This document shows positions 8,997 to 18,565 of a stretch of 64,000 nucleotides of DNA, piece after piece. The first letter of the stretch is position 1; the number at the start of each line of letters is the position of its first letter. Position numbers and translations under genes: made by a program. The stretch is from positions 1-64,000 of the forward strand of contig NZ_JABWGV010000007.1 of assembly GCF_013370205.1 (NCBI RefSeq), written 5' to 3'. The notes below the pieces were generated by a model. It searched no databases. It was not told the DNA's origin and saw nothing but the letters and a program-made list of their open reading frames with translations. The DNA comes from Qipengyuania atrilutea (lineage in GTDB: Bacteria; Pseudomonadota; Alphaproteobacteria; Sphingomonadales; Sphingomonadaceae).

Positions 8997-10757
8997 ATGG
9001 CCTTTCCCCCAAGGCAATCTCTCCGATCGATCAGTGAGCCGAGCTTTAGCGGTTGGAATGCAATCTCTGTCTTTCGTAGGTTCGTAGGGTTGAAGCCATT
9101 GCGGAACTGCGATGGCCAGCGCCTTCCAGATAATATCCCGATCGGACCGATATCGGTTCTCCGTCTTTCTGCCCTTTTATTGCTGGTCGCCTGCGCCGCC
9201 TTAACACCGGCTTCCGCTCAAATCGCTCCTGTGGCGGAGCCGATGGCCGAGCAGGCCGCTGAAGTGGCTACCGACCCTTTCGGTCGCGAGACGCCGCGTG
9301 GAACGGTGACCGGCCTGATCAGCGCCCTGGCGGCGAAGGACTACACGAGGGCTGCTCACTATTTCCACCTGTCTGCGGAAGAGGATGAGGCTCAACTTGT
9401 CGATCAAGGAGCGATCTGGGCCACCAAGCTGCAAGCCGCGCTCGACCAACAGGGGACGCTCCTGCCTTTCGGTGCCTTGTCGAACGAAGCGAGTGGGCGT
9501 CTCGACGATGAACTGCCGGCCGACACCGAAGAGGTAGGCAGGCTCGGCGGCGAGGAAAGTCTGCCGATCCTTCTCACCCGGACCGACAGCCCTGTCGGCA
9601 GCGAGGTCTGGGGGATTTCGCAGGAGACCGTTGAAGCTCTCGAAGCAGTGTCTGTGGCGGCGACAAATCCGGCTGAACCGGAAGACGGTGAAAGCGCCGA
9701 GGTGGCCGGAGCCCCGCTGCAGGACTGGGCTCTCTTGCTCGGGAGCGCAGCCGGCAGTTTCTTTCTCTACTGGCTTATATCGGCCGGACTTCTGGCCATC
9801 ATGCGGCGTTTTGTGGCCGACCGCGAGAAAAGCGCGATCTACCGCTTCACGCAGGCCGCCTTGCCGCCGCTCAGCCTGTTTCTCGCAGTGGTGACCTTCC
9901 ACCTGTGGACGGGCAGCATCGAGGCGTCCATCGTCGCGCGCCAGACCTTGCTGCGCTATATCGGTATCGTTGGCTGGGTAGCGCTTGCTTGGTTTGCGCT
10001 GCGCCTGGTCGATGCCATCGCACGCGTTGCTAGTGCCCGGATGGAACGCCGCCAGCGGCGGCAGGCAGTGTCGGTCGTCGTCCTGTTGCGGCGTACGGCA
10101 AAGATAGTGCTCTTCCTATTGGCGACGGTAGCGGTCCTCGACACGCTGGGGGTCGATGTGACCACGGGCATTGCCGCATTGGGCATTGGCGGCATCGCCT
10201 TGGCGTTAGGCGCACAGAAGGCCGTGGAGAATTTGATCGGCAGCCTGAACGTCATCGCAGACCGCCCTGTTCAGGTCGGAGACTTCTGCCGCGCGGGAGA
10301 TATTGTCGGCACCGTAGAGGATATCGGTATGCGCTCGACGAGGATTCGCACGAATGAACGCACGCTCGTCACCATCCCGAACGGTGATTTTTCCTCCCGC
10401 GAGATCGAAAACTTCGCCAAGCGCGACCGCTTTCTCTTCAATCCCACGATCGGCGTCGAATACGGTATCTCCGCAGGCCAGCTGCGCCGGGCCGTGGAGA
10501 TTATCGAGCAGATCCTGCGCGATCACCACCTGATTGAAAAGGATGGCCTCCGTGCTCGATTTGCTCATTTCGGCGAGAGCTCGCTGGATATCGAGATCTG
10601 GTCCTACATCATGGTTGCCGATTACGCGGAAAGCCGACTGATCCGGCAGGAACTGCTGCTGGCCATTTTCGAGAGGTTGAAGGCAGCCGGTCTCGCTATC
10701 GCCTACCCGACGCGGACGGTCCATTTGGTGACCCAGGAGAATGACGTCGGCGCGTAG
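8997..10757 (+). CDS. MscS-family mechanosensitive channel with periplasmic N domain
   Basis: This is a long member of the small-conductance mechanosensitive channel family (up to 586 residues against 286 in E. coli MscS). After an apparent signal sequence cleaved near ASAQ (about residue 74) comes a soluble periplasmic region that resembles those of large MscS-type proteins, then four to five membrane helices from about residue 245. The pore helix and beta domain are clear: TGIAALGIGGIALALGAQKA, then LIGSLNVIADRPVQVGDFC, and the C-terminal alpha/beta domain. Such channels release solutes on hypo-osmotic shock. The start is uncertain: 8997 is the first ATG of the frame, but a start closer to the signal peptide is possible. 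Confidence 0.85.
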   Translation: MAFPPRQSLRSISEPSFSGWNAISVFRRFVGLKPLRNCDGQRLPDNIPIGPISVLRLSALLLLVACAALTPASAQIAPVAEPMAEQAAEVATDPFGRETPRGTVTGLISALAAKDYTRAAHYFHLSAEEDEAQLVDQGAIWATKLQAALDQQGTLLPFGALSNEASGRLDDELPADTEEVGRLGGEESLPILLTRTDSPVGSEVWGISQETVEALEAVSVAATNPAEPEDGESAEVAGAPLQDWALLLGSAAGSFFLYWLISAGLLAIMRRFVADREKSAIYRFTQAALPPLSLFLAVVTFHLWTGSIEASIVARQTLLRYIGIVGWVALAWFALRLVDAIARVASARMERRQRRQAVSVVVLLRRTAKIVLFLLATVAVLDTLGVDVTTGIAALGIGGIALALGAQKAVENLIGSLNVIADRPVQVGDFCRAGDIVGTVEDIGMRSTRIRTNERTLVTIPNGDFSSREIENFAKRDRFLFNPTIGVEYGISAGQLRRAVEIIEQILRDHHLIEKDGLRARFAHFGESSLDIEIWSYIMVADYAESRLIRQELLLAIFERLKAAGLAIAYPTRTVHLVTQENDVGA

Positions 10758-10778
10758 GTCGCCGCGCCCAGATGGTAT

Positions 10779-12284
10779 TCACAGCAGCCAATCGATCGGC
10801 GTTTTGCTGAGAAGGCGAGTGAGCACTCGCGACCACCATGTGGTTCCAGGCTCGGCCAGTTCACATTGACGGACATCGTCGCGCATGTCCATCCAGTTCA
10901 GTCGGCCTTTGTCATCCACGACGATTTTGTAGGAGCCGGACGCGATCATGGTATCGAAGGCGTGGTGCATCTGTGCCGCCAGATTCTCACTCTGGATGAC
11001 GATCCCGAGCTCAGTATTGAGAGCGAAAGAGCGCGGATCGAAATTGAAAGAACCGACAAAGACCCGACGGCCGTCTACAGCGAACATCTTGGCATGCAGG
11101 GTGGCATTCTCGTTTGTGTTGCGCGGCGAAGGTCGACGCAGAGATTTGCGGGTGGTCTTGGGCCGGTCTCCAGGGGCAGGCATCTCATACAGACGCACCC
11201 CCGACTTCACGAGAAAATGCCGATGCTTTGCATATCCGGCATGAACCATAGCGACATCGGTCGAAGCAAAGGAATTGGTCAGGACGCGCACATCGACCCC
11301 GTTGCGTGCCATTTGCGCAAAGGCCCTGGCACCTGATGAGGTCGGCACGAAATAGCCCGAAACGACGAGCAATTCCCTTTCCGGTTGACCGATGAGACTC
11401 CTGAGGACGCTAGCCATGAGATCGCCTTGACGCGATTGTCCGAGAACCTTGGCGGGCCGATCGCTGACCAGCTCGACGGGCACCCATTCGAATTCAATCC
11501 GTCCGGCCCGCGCACGCTCAAGCAAAACAGATCCGGCGGCACGGCTTAGATAATCGGTCGCGGAGGGGCCGGAAACTGACCGCGTGAAATCAGTTGCCCC
11601 GCTTGCCGCGTACTGCTTCGGATCTTCCTTCACGATGCAGTCGATTTCGACTGCAGCGGGAAAATTCCAGAACGCATCGAAACATTCGGAGACTTCTTGC
11701 ACCACCGCGCCTACGCAAAGCGCATCCACATCGGCAAAAATCCCCTGCTCTCGGTTGGCGAAGTACTCGTCTCCGACATTACGCCCGCCGACACAGGTTA
11801 TCTGATTGTCGACTGTAAAGCTTTTCGAATGCATCCTGCGATTGACGCGGTGGAAATCCAGCAGGAAATCGAGCGGCTTGAAGTGTCGGTTTCGAAACGG
11901 ATTGAAAATGCGGATTTCGAAATTGCGGTCGCTGGCCAGCCAGCGCAATTTGCGGTCGAGGCCGGGAATGCCGTTATCGTCAACCAGCAGACGGACCCGT
12001 ACACCCCGCGCTGCCGCTCTGCGCAAGTCTTCCAGCAGGAGATTACCGGTCAGATCGTCGCGCCAGATGTAATATTGCAGGTCGATCGATCTTTCGGCCG
12101 CGGCGATGAGTCGAGAGCGGATGGCAAACGCGTCTATGCCGTCCTCGACAAGTGCAACGCCCGTCAGGCCGGGATGGCCCACCGCGTGCTTAGCGACACT
12201 CAAGCCGATTGCGGAAAGTGCCGTATTTCCGAACGCATGAGAAGCTGCGCGCTGTATCATGAACGGAGGGTGCCGGTCGCGCAT
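10779..12284 (-). CDS. Phospholipase D superfamily, cardiolipin synthase-like
   Basis: Two PLD catalytic motifs are visible: HSKSFTVDNQITCVGGRN in the first half and HAKMFAVDGRRVFVGSFNFD in the second. Each has the HxK(x)4D core and the downstream G-G/S-x-N. This two-motif layout and about 500 residues fit cardiolipin/phosphatidyl synthases of the membrane, although this subgroup often lacks the N-terminal membrane helices of ClsA, and no strong ones are seen here. The chosen start (ATG 12284) leaves a short leader before the first conserved segment; ATG 12260 is an alternative, and the longer frame to 12551 overlaps the dehydrogenase fragment and is less likely. Confidence 0.75.
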   Translation of the reverse strand: MRDRHPPFMIQRAASHAFGNTALSAIGLSVAKHAVGHPGLTGVALVEDGIDAFAIRSRLIAAAERSIDLQYYIWRDDLTGNLLLEDLRRAAARGVRVRLLVDDNGIPGLDRKLRWLASDRNFEIRIFNPFRNRHFKPLDFLLDFHRVNRRMHSKSFTVDNQITCVGGRNVGDEYFANREQGIFADVDALCVGAVVQEVSECFDAFWNFPAAVEIDCIVKEDPKQYAASGATDFTRSVSGPSATDYLSRAAGSVLLERARAGRIEFEWVPVELVSDRPAKVLGQSRQGDLMASVLRSLIGQPERELLVVSGYFVPTSSGARAFAQMARNGVDVRVLTNSFASTDVAMVHAGYAKHRHFLVKSGVRLYEMPAPGDRPKTTRKSLRRPSPRNTNENATLHAKMFAVDGRRVFVGSFNFDPRSFALNTELGIVIQSENLAAQMHHAFDTMIASGSYKIVVDDKGRLNWMDMRDDVRQCELAEPGTTWWSRVLTRLLSKTPIDWLL

Positions 12285-12289
12285 CCGCG

Positions 12290-12679
12290 TTACGGTGCGC
12301 TGTCGGGAGGCGTTGTCTGCGACGGAACAGCAGGGCCAATGTCCGGTTCTGTTCCGGTTAGTGCAACCGACCTGTTGCACAGCTTTCTCGTCATCTCCCG
12401 GTCGCGAGTCGGGTCTGTCACGACCGCGCGACCCGAAGTCTGGCCACGCATCCCCATGAGACCGCAAGGACCGGGATGGTCGCCGCCTTCCGCTTGCGGA
12501 TCGGTCACGGCCTGTAAGACACGCAAAGTGCCGTGCTCGGCATCGCGACACGCCAGCAGCACGCGCACGCCTTTCATCGCCAGGTGCGGGGCGATCTCGT
12601 AGCCGGTGCCGCTATTGGCGCCGTTAACGACGGCCGGCCGTCCGGATTGATGGGGGATATCGGAAAAGGCGAAGCTCAT
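12290..12679 (-). pseudogene. Short-chain dehydrogenase, N-terminal fragment
   Basis: The frame starts MSFAFSDIPHQSGRPAVV and contains the Rossmann fingerprint NGANSGTGYEIA, followed by VRVLLACRDAEHG, exactly the order seen at the N terminus of retinol-dehydrogenase-like SDR proteins. Homology fades after about 70 residues and the rest is compositionally odd and lacks the catalytic YxxxK. A full SDR would need about 300 residues. It therefore appears to be a 3'-truncated relic between the patatin-like gene and the phospholipase D gene. The upstream neighbour's stop is 33 bases away, which may mean it was once in that operon. Confidence 0.6.
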
Positions 12680-12711
12680 GCGGTATGTTCGTCCCGGTGC
12701 CATGACGGGCG

Positions 12712-13914
12712 CTAATCCTCGGAACTCGTCGTTTCGGGCACGGCTGATGCGACAGTGTCCGGATCCGACGATGGCGGACTATCCTGCCATGCCTGTGCCC
12801 GACCGCGCTCCACGCCATAGTCGAACAGCGTGCGCATATAATCCTGCTCGAAAAGATCGTGCTCGTCCGCGTCGAAGTCCTGCTCGATAAAGGTCAAGTG
12901 ATATCCGGCGCCGGTCGATCTCGCCCAGACATAGGCCGAGGCCACACGGTCCTGGAGGCTGGAGAAGAGCATCACCTCAAGCGTCCGCTTGGCGATGCTG
13001 GAGAGACCTGCTTCGATCAGCTCGAACTCGCCTGCCATCTTGCCGTTGACCAGCAGATACAGCTCCGTTGGGGACTGGCTGTCCCGCAGGATCTGGTCGT
13101 TCGCGACCGGCGGAGCGGCCATCAGGGTCGCAATGGTGCCGCCATCGACATGGAGTTCGCTGATTCGCTCTCCCTGCGCTTCCATCTCGATCAGCACCGG
13201 GGGGAACTGCACCGGGACGGAGCTGCTGGCGAGCAGGATGCGCCGGAAAAGGGCATAGCGACCGGGCGCATCACCGGCCGCGATCGCTCCCATGTCCCAG
13301 ATCGCATTGCCGGGGCGGTCGAGGCTGACGGTGCCGACGAACAGGCGCCGGCCCTTGCGGTGCTCTTCGCCGATGGCATCGATCACCGCATCAGTGGCGA
13401 AGCGGGCGATTAGAGCCTCGAGCGGCCCGGTCGTCGCGACGCTGGTCGAGAACGGGATCGCCAACGCGAAGCGGTCCTTGTAAATGTCGTCGGGCGTGAT
13501 CTCGGTATAGGCGCGTTTCAGCTCGTCGTCGTAGTCCGGCCCGAGCAGCGCGAAGGGGGCGATGAGAGCCCCGGTGCTGACTCCAGTGACCACGGCAAAT
13601 TCAGGTCGCTTGCCGGTTTGCGACCATCCGTTGAGAAAACCCGCACCATAGGCCCCGTCATCCCCACCGCCCGACAGCGCGAGCACGCGCAGTGGCTCGC
13701 CCGGCGGTGGCGGGGCGATCGAGATCTGTGTCAACAGGTCGGGGGAATTGGCCCAATGGCGGATTTTCGGCGAATCCGGCGCGTGCGCGGCTTCGATCTG
13801 CGCGGCCTCGAACGGTTGCCGGTCGAAGCTGGCACAACCGCCAAGCAGCAATGCGGGGCCGAGCACTCCCAGGACGAGCGTTCGCACCAGGTCGATGGCC
13901 TGTCCCGGCATCAT
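12712..13914 (-). CDS. Patatin-like phospholipase, putative lipoprotein
   Basis: The protein carries the patatin nucleotide-anion hole GGGDDGAYGAG, the serine elbow GVSTG (catalytic Ser) and the DGG catalytic-Asp motif, in that order over about 250 residues. From the ATG at 13914 it opens with a hydrophobic signal ending LLLGGC, a convincing lipobox, so it is probably a periplasmic membrane-anchored lipase. Upstream ATGs at 13944 and 13950 overlap the end of the preceding efflux gene and are possible. It is the last gene of the four-gene RND operon, translationally linked to the outer-membrane channel gene. A role in membrane lipid turnover is inferred, not shown. Confidence 0.8.
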   Translation of the reverse strand: MMPGQAIDLVRTLVLGVLGPALLLGGCASFDRQPFEAAQIEAAHAPDSPKIRHWANSPDLLTQISIAPPPPGEPLRVLALSGGGDDGAYGAGFLNGWSQTGKRPEFAVVTGVSTGALIAPFALLGPDYDDELKRAYTEITPDDIYKDRFALAIPFSTSVATTGPLEALIARFATDAVIDAIGEEHRKGRRLFVGTVSLDRPGNAIWDMGAIAAGDAPGRYALFRRILLASSSVPVQFPPVLIEMEAQGERISELHVDGGTIATLMAAPPVANDQILRDSQSPTELYLLVNGKMAGEFELIEAGLSSIAKRTLEVMLFSSLQDRVASAYVWARSTGAGYHLTFIEQDFDADEHDLFEQDYMRTLFDYGVERGRAQAWQDSPPSSDPDTVASAVPETTSSED

Positions 13915-13930
13915 GGTCAGGCGGAGTTCT

Positions 13931-15418
13931 TTACGGGTTCGCATCGCCATCCTTCTCGGAAATCTCTGGGGGATCAGCCTCCGGCGCGTTCCAGCTTCCG
14001 CCGAGCGCCAGATTGAGCGTGACGAACTGCTCGCGTTCCATGCGCTCGATCGTCGCCAGATCGCTGCGCGCAGTGATCGCCTGCTGCCGGATCTGCAACA
14101 CGTCAAGCAGGCTGCTTTCGCCGACCCTGTACCGCAGATCCTCGATCCTGAGCGCTTCCTCTATCTCGCGCACGCGGATGACGGCCGCGTCCCGGCGGCG
14201 GCGAAGCACCACGCCGCTGTCGAGCGCGGTTTCCACCTCCTCGAAAGCGGCCAGCGCGGCGCCGGCATATTGCGCGATCGCCGCGCGCAGTTCGGCATCG
14301 GCAATGTTTTCGCCGGCAGCCAGCGCGCCGCCCTGGTAGATCGGCGCCGCGACATTGCCGCCAATGCTGAACAGGGTCGCGGTAGGATCGAAGATATTTT
14401 CAAGGGCGTCCGACACCGCGCCCGCCAGCCCCGTGAGCGACAGGCGCGGCAGGCGCGCCTTGCTGGCCTGGTCCTCGGCATGCAGTGCGGCGGCGACGCG
14501 CCGCTCGGCCGCGACCAGATCGGGCCGCCGCTCGAGCAGCGTCGAAGGCAGCCCGGCAGGCGGCGGCGTTGGCATGGGCGGCAAGTCAATTCCCGAGGCG
14601 AACTCGGCCGCGGGATAGCGCCCGACCAGTAGTTCGAGAGCACGGATCGCCTCGCGCCGCGCGCCCTGTGCCCGTGCGAGAGCCTCGCGCGCCTGTTCGA
14701 GATTGGCGCGGATCAGTGCCAGATCGCCATCCATCGCGACGCCCTCGCGGACCTGCAGACCCACCAGGCGATGCAGATGTTCGAGCGTATCAACCGCTTC
14801 CTCGGCCAGCCCCACCTGCCGCGAAGCCTCGATCGAGACCAGATAGGCGCGCGCCACGCCCGCGGCAATCGATTGCCGGGCCGCGAAATAGTCGGCGCGG
14901 GCAGCCGCCTCGTTCTCGAGCGCGGCATACCAGCCATCGCTGATCCTGCCCCACAGGTCGATTTCCCAACTCGCCTGCGCCAGTCCCAGAAAGCTGGTGC
15001 TGTCATATTCGATGCTGGACGGCACCGGCAGTCCGGCCTGCCCGCCGATTTCGATATCATCGATCTCGATATGGCTGCGCGAACCCAGGCCGACCGCCTG
15101 AACGGCCGGACGCAGCCCGGAACGCGCCTGACGGGCAAGTGCTGCGGCGCGCTGGACCTGCGCCGCGGCGGCCTGAAGATCACTGTTCTTCTCCTGCGCT
15201 TCGGCCACGAGCGCGGCGAGGCGCGGGTCGCCGAAGGCGGCGACCCATCCGTCCGCGACCGGCCCTGCGGCATCGGCGACTGCCCGCCAGCGTTCCGGCA
15301 AAGGCGGCAGGGCCGCGCGGGCGGGTGCGACCGGACCATCGCCGACCCTGTCGGGATGCGAGCAGCCTGACACCAGCATCAGGCCGAGCAACATGGCGGT
15401 GAGAGGGACGATGCGCAT
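13931..15418 (-). CDS. Outer-membrane efflux channel, NodT/TolC-type lipoprotein
   Basis: The 495-residue protein starts with a lipoprotein signal (LMLVSGC) and shows the duplicated coiled-coil/beta-barrel layout of the outer-membrane factor family. The typical central phrase LLERRPDLVAAERRVAAAL and a second copy of the repeat with APIYQGGALAAGENIADAEL are present. It would form the outer-membrane duct for the RND pump encoded just upstream; the gap between the two genes is only three bases. The Asp/Glu-rich end runs into the patatin-like gene. Substrate cannot be deduced from this protein. Confidence 0.88.
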   Translation of the reverse strand: MRIVPLTAMLLGLMLVSGCSHPDRVGDGPVAPARAALPPLPERWRAVADAAGPVADGWVAAFGDPRLAALVAEAQEKNSDLQAAAAQVQRAAALARQARSGLRPAVQAVGLGSRSHIEIDDIEIGGQAGLPVPSSIEYDSTSFLGLAQASWEIDLWGRISDGWYAALENEAAARADYFAARQSIAAGVARAYLVSIEASRQVGLAEEAVDTLEHLHRLVGLQVREGVAMDGDLALIRANLEQAREALARAQGARREAIRALELLVGRYPAAEFASGIDLPPMPTPPPAGLPSTLLERRPDLVAAERRVAAALHAEDQASKARLPRLSLTGLAGAVSDALENIFDPTATLFSIGGNVAAPIYQGGALAAGENIADAELRAAIAQYAGAALAAFEEVETALDSGVVLRRRRDAAVIRVREIEEALRIEDLRYRVGESSLLDVLQIRQQAITARSDLATIERMEREQFVTLNLALGGSWNAPEADPPEISEKDGDANP

Positions 15419-15421
15419 GGT

Positions 15422-18400
15422 TCAACTTGCCCCCTGTGGCTCGGCTGCGGTCTCGTCAGGGCCGATCTTGAAGAAGATTGCATAGAGGACCGGCACCACG
15501 AACAGGGTCAGTACCGTCCCGAAGGCCAGCCCGAAGGCCAGGACCACGGCCATCGCCTTGAAGAAGGCGTCGAACAGCAGTGGGATGACGCCGAGTACCG
15601 TCGTCAGCGAACTCAGGATGACCGGGCGGGCGCGATCATAGGCTGCCTCAATGATGGCATCGAAACGCGGTTTGCCCTCGCCGATCTCGATATCCATCTG
15701 ATCGACCAGCACGATCGCGTTCTTGATCAGCAGGCCCGAGAGCGAGAGCACACCGAGAATGGCGATGAACTCCATCGCTATGCCGGTGAAGAGCAGGCCG
15801 ATGGTTACGCCGATGATCGCCAGCGGCACGATCATGAAAATGATCACCGGCTGGCGCACTGCGTTGAACAGCACGATTACCACCAGCACCATGCCGATGA
15901 CACCGAGCGGGACCACGCCAATCAGCGAATCGATCGCCTCGGTGCTCGTTCCTTCCTGGCCGTCCCATTCGAAATGGTAGCTGGAAGGCAGTTCGATCGC
16001 CTCGACGTCTCCGCGCACGCGATCGAGCAGACGGTTGGCGGTTTCGCCCGGCGCGGGATCGGCCTGGGCGTTGATTGCCCAGCGCTGATCGATCCGCTGA
16101 ATCTGCGAATGACGCCAGCGGGTCTCGAAACCGTCGATCACTTCCTGCAGCGGAAGCGAGGCGCCGCTGGCGCTGAACACCTGGATTGCTTCCATGTTCT
16201 GCGCGTCGCGCGTTTCGCTTTCGGGCGAGCGGGCGATGATCGGGATCAGGTCGTCGCCCTCGCGGAAGACGCCTATCGGACGGCCCGCGAACGTGCCCTG
16301 CAAGGCCTCGGCCACGTCCTCGCGGCTGACGCCAAGGCGACGCGCGCGCGTTTCGGAATAGAGCGGGTGGATGACCGGCACCTGCTCGCGCCAGTCATCC
16401 TTCACGAGGATGGCCGCTTCGTCCTCGGCGAAGACATCCTTGGCCTGCTGCGCCAGGCTCTGCAGAACCGCCGGATCGGGCCCCGAAAACTGCGCCTCGA
16501 TCTTCGAGCCGCCACCCGGCCCCAGTTCGAACAGCCAGACCTTGGCGCGCGCTTCGGGGGCGTTCTCTTGCAAATAGGCATGCACATCTGCCTGCAGCCG
16601 CTCGAGCGTCGAGGCGTCCTCAACCCGCAGGATCATCTGGCCGAAGGAGGATGTCGGCGCCTCGGGCTGATAGACCAGCTTGTAACGCAAGGTACCCATG
16701 CCGACCACGGTCTGAACGTCAGTAACGCCGTCCATCGTCGCCAGATCCTCCTCAATCTCCTCCAGGTCGGCATTGGTCCGCTCGATATCGGTGCCCGCAG
16801 GCAGCCAGTAATCGACCATCAAATGCGGCGTGGTGGAGGCGGGAAAGAAACCCTGTTCCACGAACGCGAAGCCCACAAGGGAGACGGCGAACAACCCCCC
16901 GGTCAGGCCCATGGTACGCCAGCGATGGCGCAGCGCGCGCGCGAGCCATTCGCGATAGGCGGTGCCGATCCGGCCGGCTTCGCGCTGCGGGGCGGCCTCG
17001 TCCTCGAGACCGTCGTGGCCTGCATCGAATCCTGTCTCCCGATCAGTGCCGGAAGCGGCAGCATCCTCCTCCTTCTCGAACAGCCAGTTGGCGAGAAAAG
17101 GCGCTACGGTGACCGCGAAGAACCACGAGAACAAGAGCGAGATCATCATCACCCAGAACAGGTGATTGGTGTATTCGGCGACCTGCCCGGGGGCGAGGCC
17201 GATCGGGGCGAAGGCGATGATGCCGACCAGCGTGCCTCCTAGTAGCGGCCACAGCATCTGGCCCACGATCGCGCGCGCCGCCTCCAGCCTGTTTTTGCCC
17301 TGCTTGAGGCCGACGAGCATCCCCTCGACCACGACGATGGCGTTGTCCACCATCATTCCCAGCGCGATGATCAGCGCGCCCAGCGAGATGCGGTGCATCG
17401 GTATCCCGCCGGCATTCATCCCAGCCAGCGTCGCCGCGACGGTGAGCATGAGCACGGCGCCGATGACCACGGCCGAGCGCCAGCCCATGAAGATCAGCAG
17501 CGTGACCACCACGATGACGAGCGCCGTCGCGACATTGATCACGAAATCGCCGATCGCGTCCGACACCACCTTGCCCTGGTGGTAGAATTCGTGGATCTCG
17601 ATGCCGATCGGGCGGTCGCTCTCGCTCGCGCGCAGCTTGGCTTCGATCGCCTCGCCGACCTCGACCACATTTGTGCCGGTCGCATTCGAGATGCCCATGC
17701 CCACCGCCGGCCTGCCATTGTAGCGCAGGATCTGCATCGGCGGATCGACATAGCCGCGCGTCACGCGGGCCAGATCGCCCAGTCTCACGACCGCGCCTTC
17801 CTGGCCGGTCATCACCGGCAGATCGCGCAATTCCTCGACCGAATCGATCTCGCCGGTGGGAACGATCTCCAGACGCTGGTCGCCGACGCGCACGCTGCCC
17901 GCTGCGACGACGGAATTCTGCTGTGCTAGATCCTGATAGACGCTCTGCACCGACAGCCCCAGCGCCGCGACCCGCTCGCGCATGATCTCGACATAGAAGG
18001 CCTCGCGTTGCTCGCCCGACAGCACCACCTTGCCCACACCCTCCACACCGCTCAGGTCGGTGCGCAGCTTTTCGGCATAGTCGTACAGCTCGGCCGGCGA
18101 ATAACCATCGGCGGTTAGCATGTAGAAGATGCCGAAGACGTCGCCGAAATCGTCGTTGACGATCGAGGGACCTGCCCCGGGCGGAAGCAGCCGGGCGGCA
18201 TCGGCCACGCGGTTGCGCAGCTTGGTCCAGACGATCTGGAGCTGTTCCTTGTTGCGCCCGAACTCGTACTTGATCTCCACCTCGATGCGCGACTGGCCCG
18301 CCTCGGAGGTCGAAACAATCTCCTTCACCTCCTGCATCTGCCCGATCTCCCGCTCGAGACGCTGGGTGACCTCGGTGGCGACCTCCATCGGCGATCCGCC

Positions 18401-18562
18401 AGGATAGGGTGTTACCACGACAGCGCGGCGGATGGTGAACTCGGGATCCTCGAAGCGCGGCAGCGACCCATAGGCCGCCATCCCGGCAACGATCGTCCCG
18501 ATGATGACGAGCAGGATGAGCAGGCGATTCCTGATCGAGAAGACGGCGGGATTAAACGACAT
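15422..18562 (-). CDS. RND-family efflux transporter, HAE1-like
   Basis: At 1,046 residues with twelve predicted membrane helices and two large periplasmic loops, this is a full-length resistance-nodulation-division pump. The start IRNRLLILLVIIGTIVAGMA, the segment LGMMVDNAIVVVEGM in helix 4 (a single Asp where AcrB has two), and GVLSLSGLLIKNAIVLVDQM in helix 10 are diagnostic. The VDN form is common in the branch exemplified by VexF/related multidrug pumps, so multidrug rather than heavy-metal export is more likely; the heavy-metal pump in this window (46,638) has the DFGLIVDGAV signature instead. Adaptor, pump and channel genes are separated by 3-4 bases, consistent with one operon. Confidence 0.9.
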   Translation of the reverse strand: MSFNPAVFSIRNRLLILLVIIGTIVAGMAAYGSLPRFEDPEFTIRRAVVVTPYPGGSPMEVATEVTQRLEREIGQMQEVKEIVSTSEAGQSRIEVEIKYEFGRNKEQLQIVWTKLRNRVADAARLLPPGAGPSIVNDDFGDVFGIFYMLTADGYSPAELYDYAEKLRTDLSGVEGVGKVVLSGEQREAFYVEIMRERVAALGLSVQSVYQDLAQQNSVVAAGSVRVGDQRLEIVPTGEIDSVEELRDLPVMTGQEGAVVRLGDLARVTRGYVDPPMQILRYNGRPAVGMGISNATGTNVVEVGEAIEAKLRASESDRPIGIEIHEFYHQGKVVSDAIGDFVINVATALVIVVVTLLIFMGWRSAVVIGAVLMLTVAATLAGMNAGGIPMHRISLGALIIALGMMVDNAIVVVEGMLVGLKQGKNRLEAARAIVGQMLWPLLGGTLVGIIAFAPIGLAPGQVAEYTNHLFWVMMISLLFSWFFAVTVAPFLANWLFEKEEDAAASGTDRETGFDAGHDGLEDEAAPQREAGRIGTAYREWLARALRHRWRTMGLTGGLFAVSLVGFAFVEQGFFPASTTPHLMVDYWLPAGTDIERTNADLEEIEEDLATMDGVTDVQTVVGMGTLRYKLVYQPEAPTSSFGQMILRVEDASTLERLQADVHAYLQENAPEARAKVWLFELGPGGGSKIEAQFSGPDPAVLQSLAQQAKDVFAEDEAAILVKDDWREQVPVIHPLYSETRARRLGVSREDVAEALQGTFAGRPIGVFREGDDLIPIIARSPESETRDAQNMEAIQVFSASGASLPLQEVIDGFETRWRHSQIQRIDQRWAINAQADPAPGETANRLLDRVRGDVEAIELPSSYHFEWDGQEGTSTEAIDSLIGVVPLGVIGMVLVVIVLFNAVRQPVIIFMIVPLAIIGVTIGLLFTGIAMEFIAILGVLSLSGLLIKNAIVLVDQMDIEIGEGKPRFDAIIEAAYDRARPVILSSLTTVLGVIPLLFDAFFKAMAVVLAFGLAFGTVLTLFVVPVLYAIFFKIGPDETAAEPQGAS

Positions 18563-18565
18563 GGC

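Noticed and set aside
15974-17242. A 420-residue open frame antisense to the RND pump gene
   Set aside because: The strong family match of the minus-strand pump and the Arg/Gly-rich composition of the other strand show it is a shadow.
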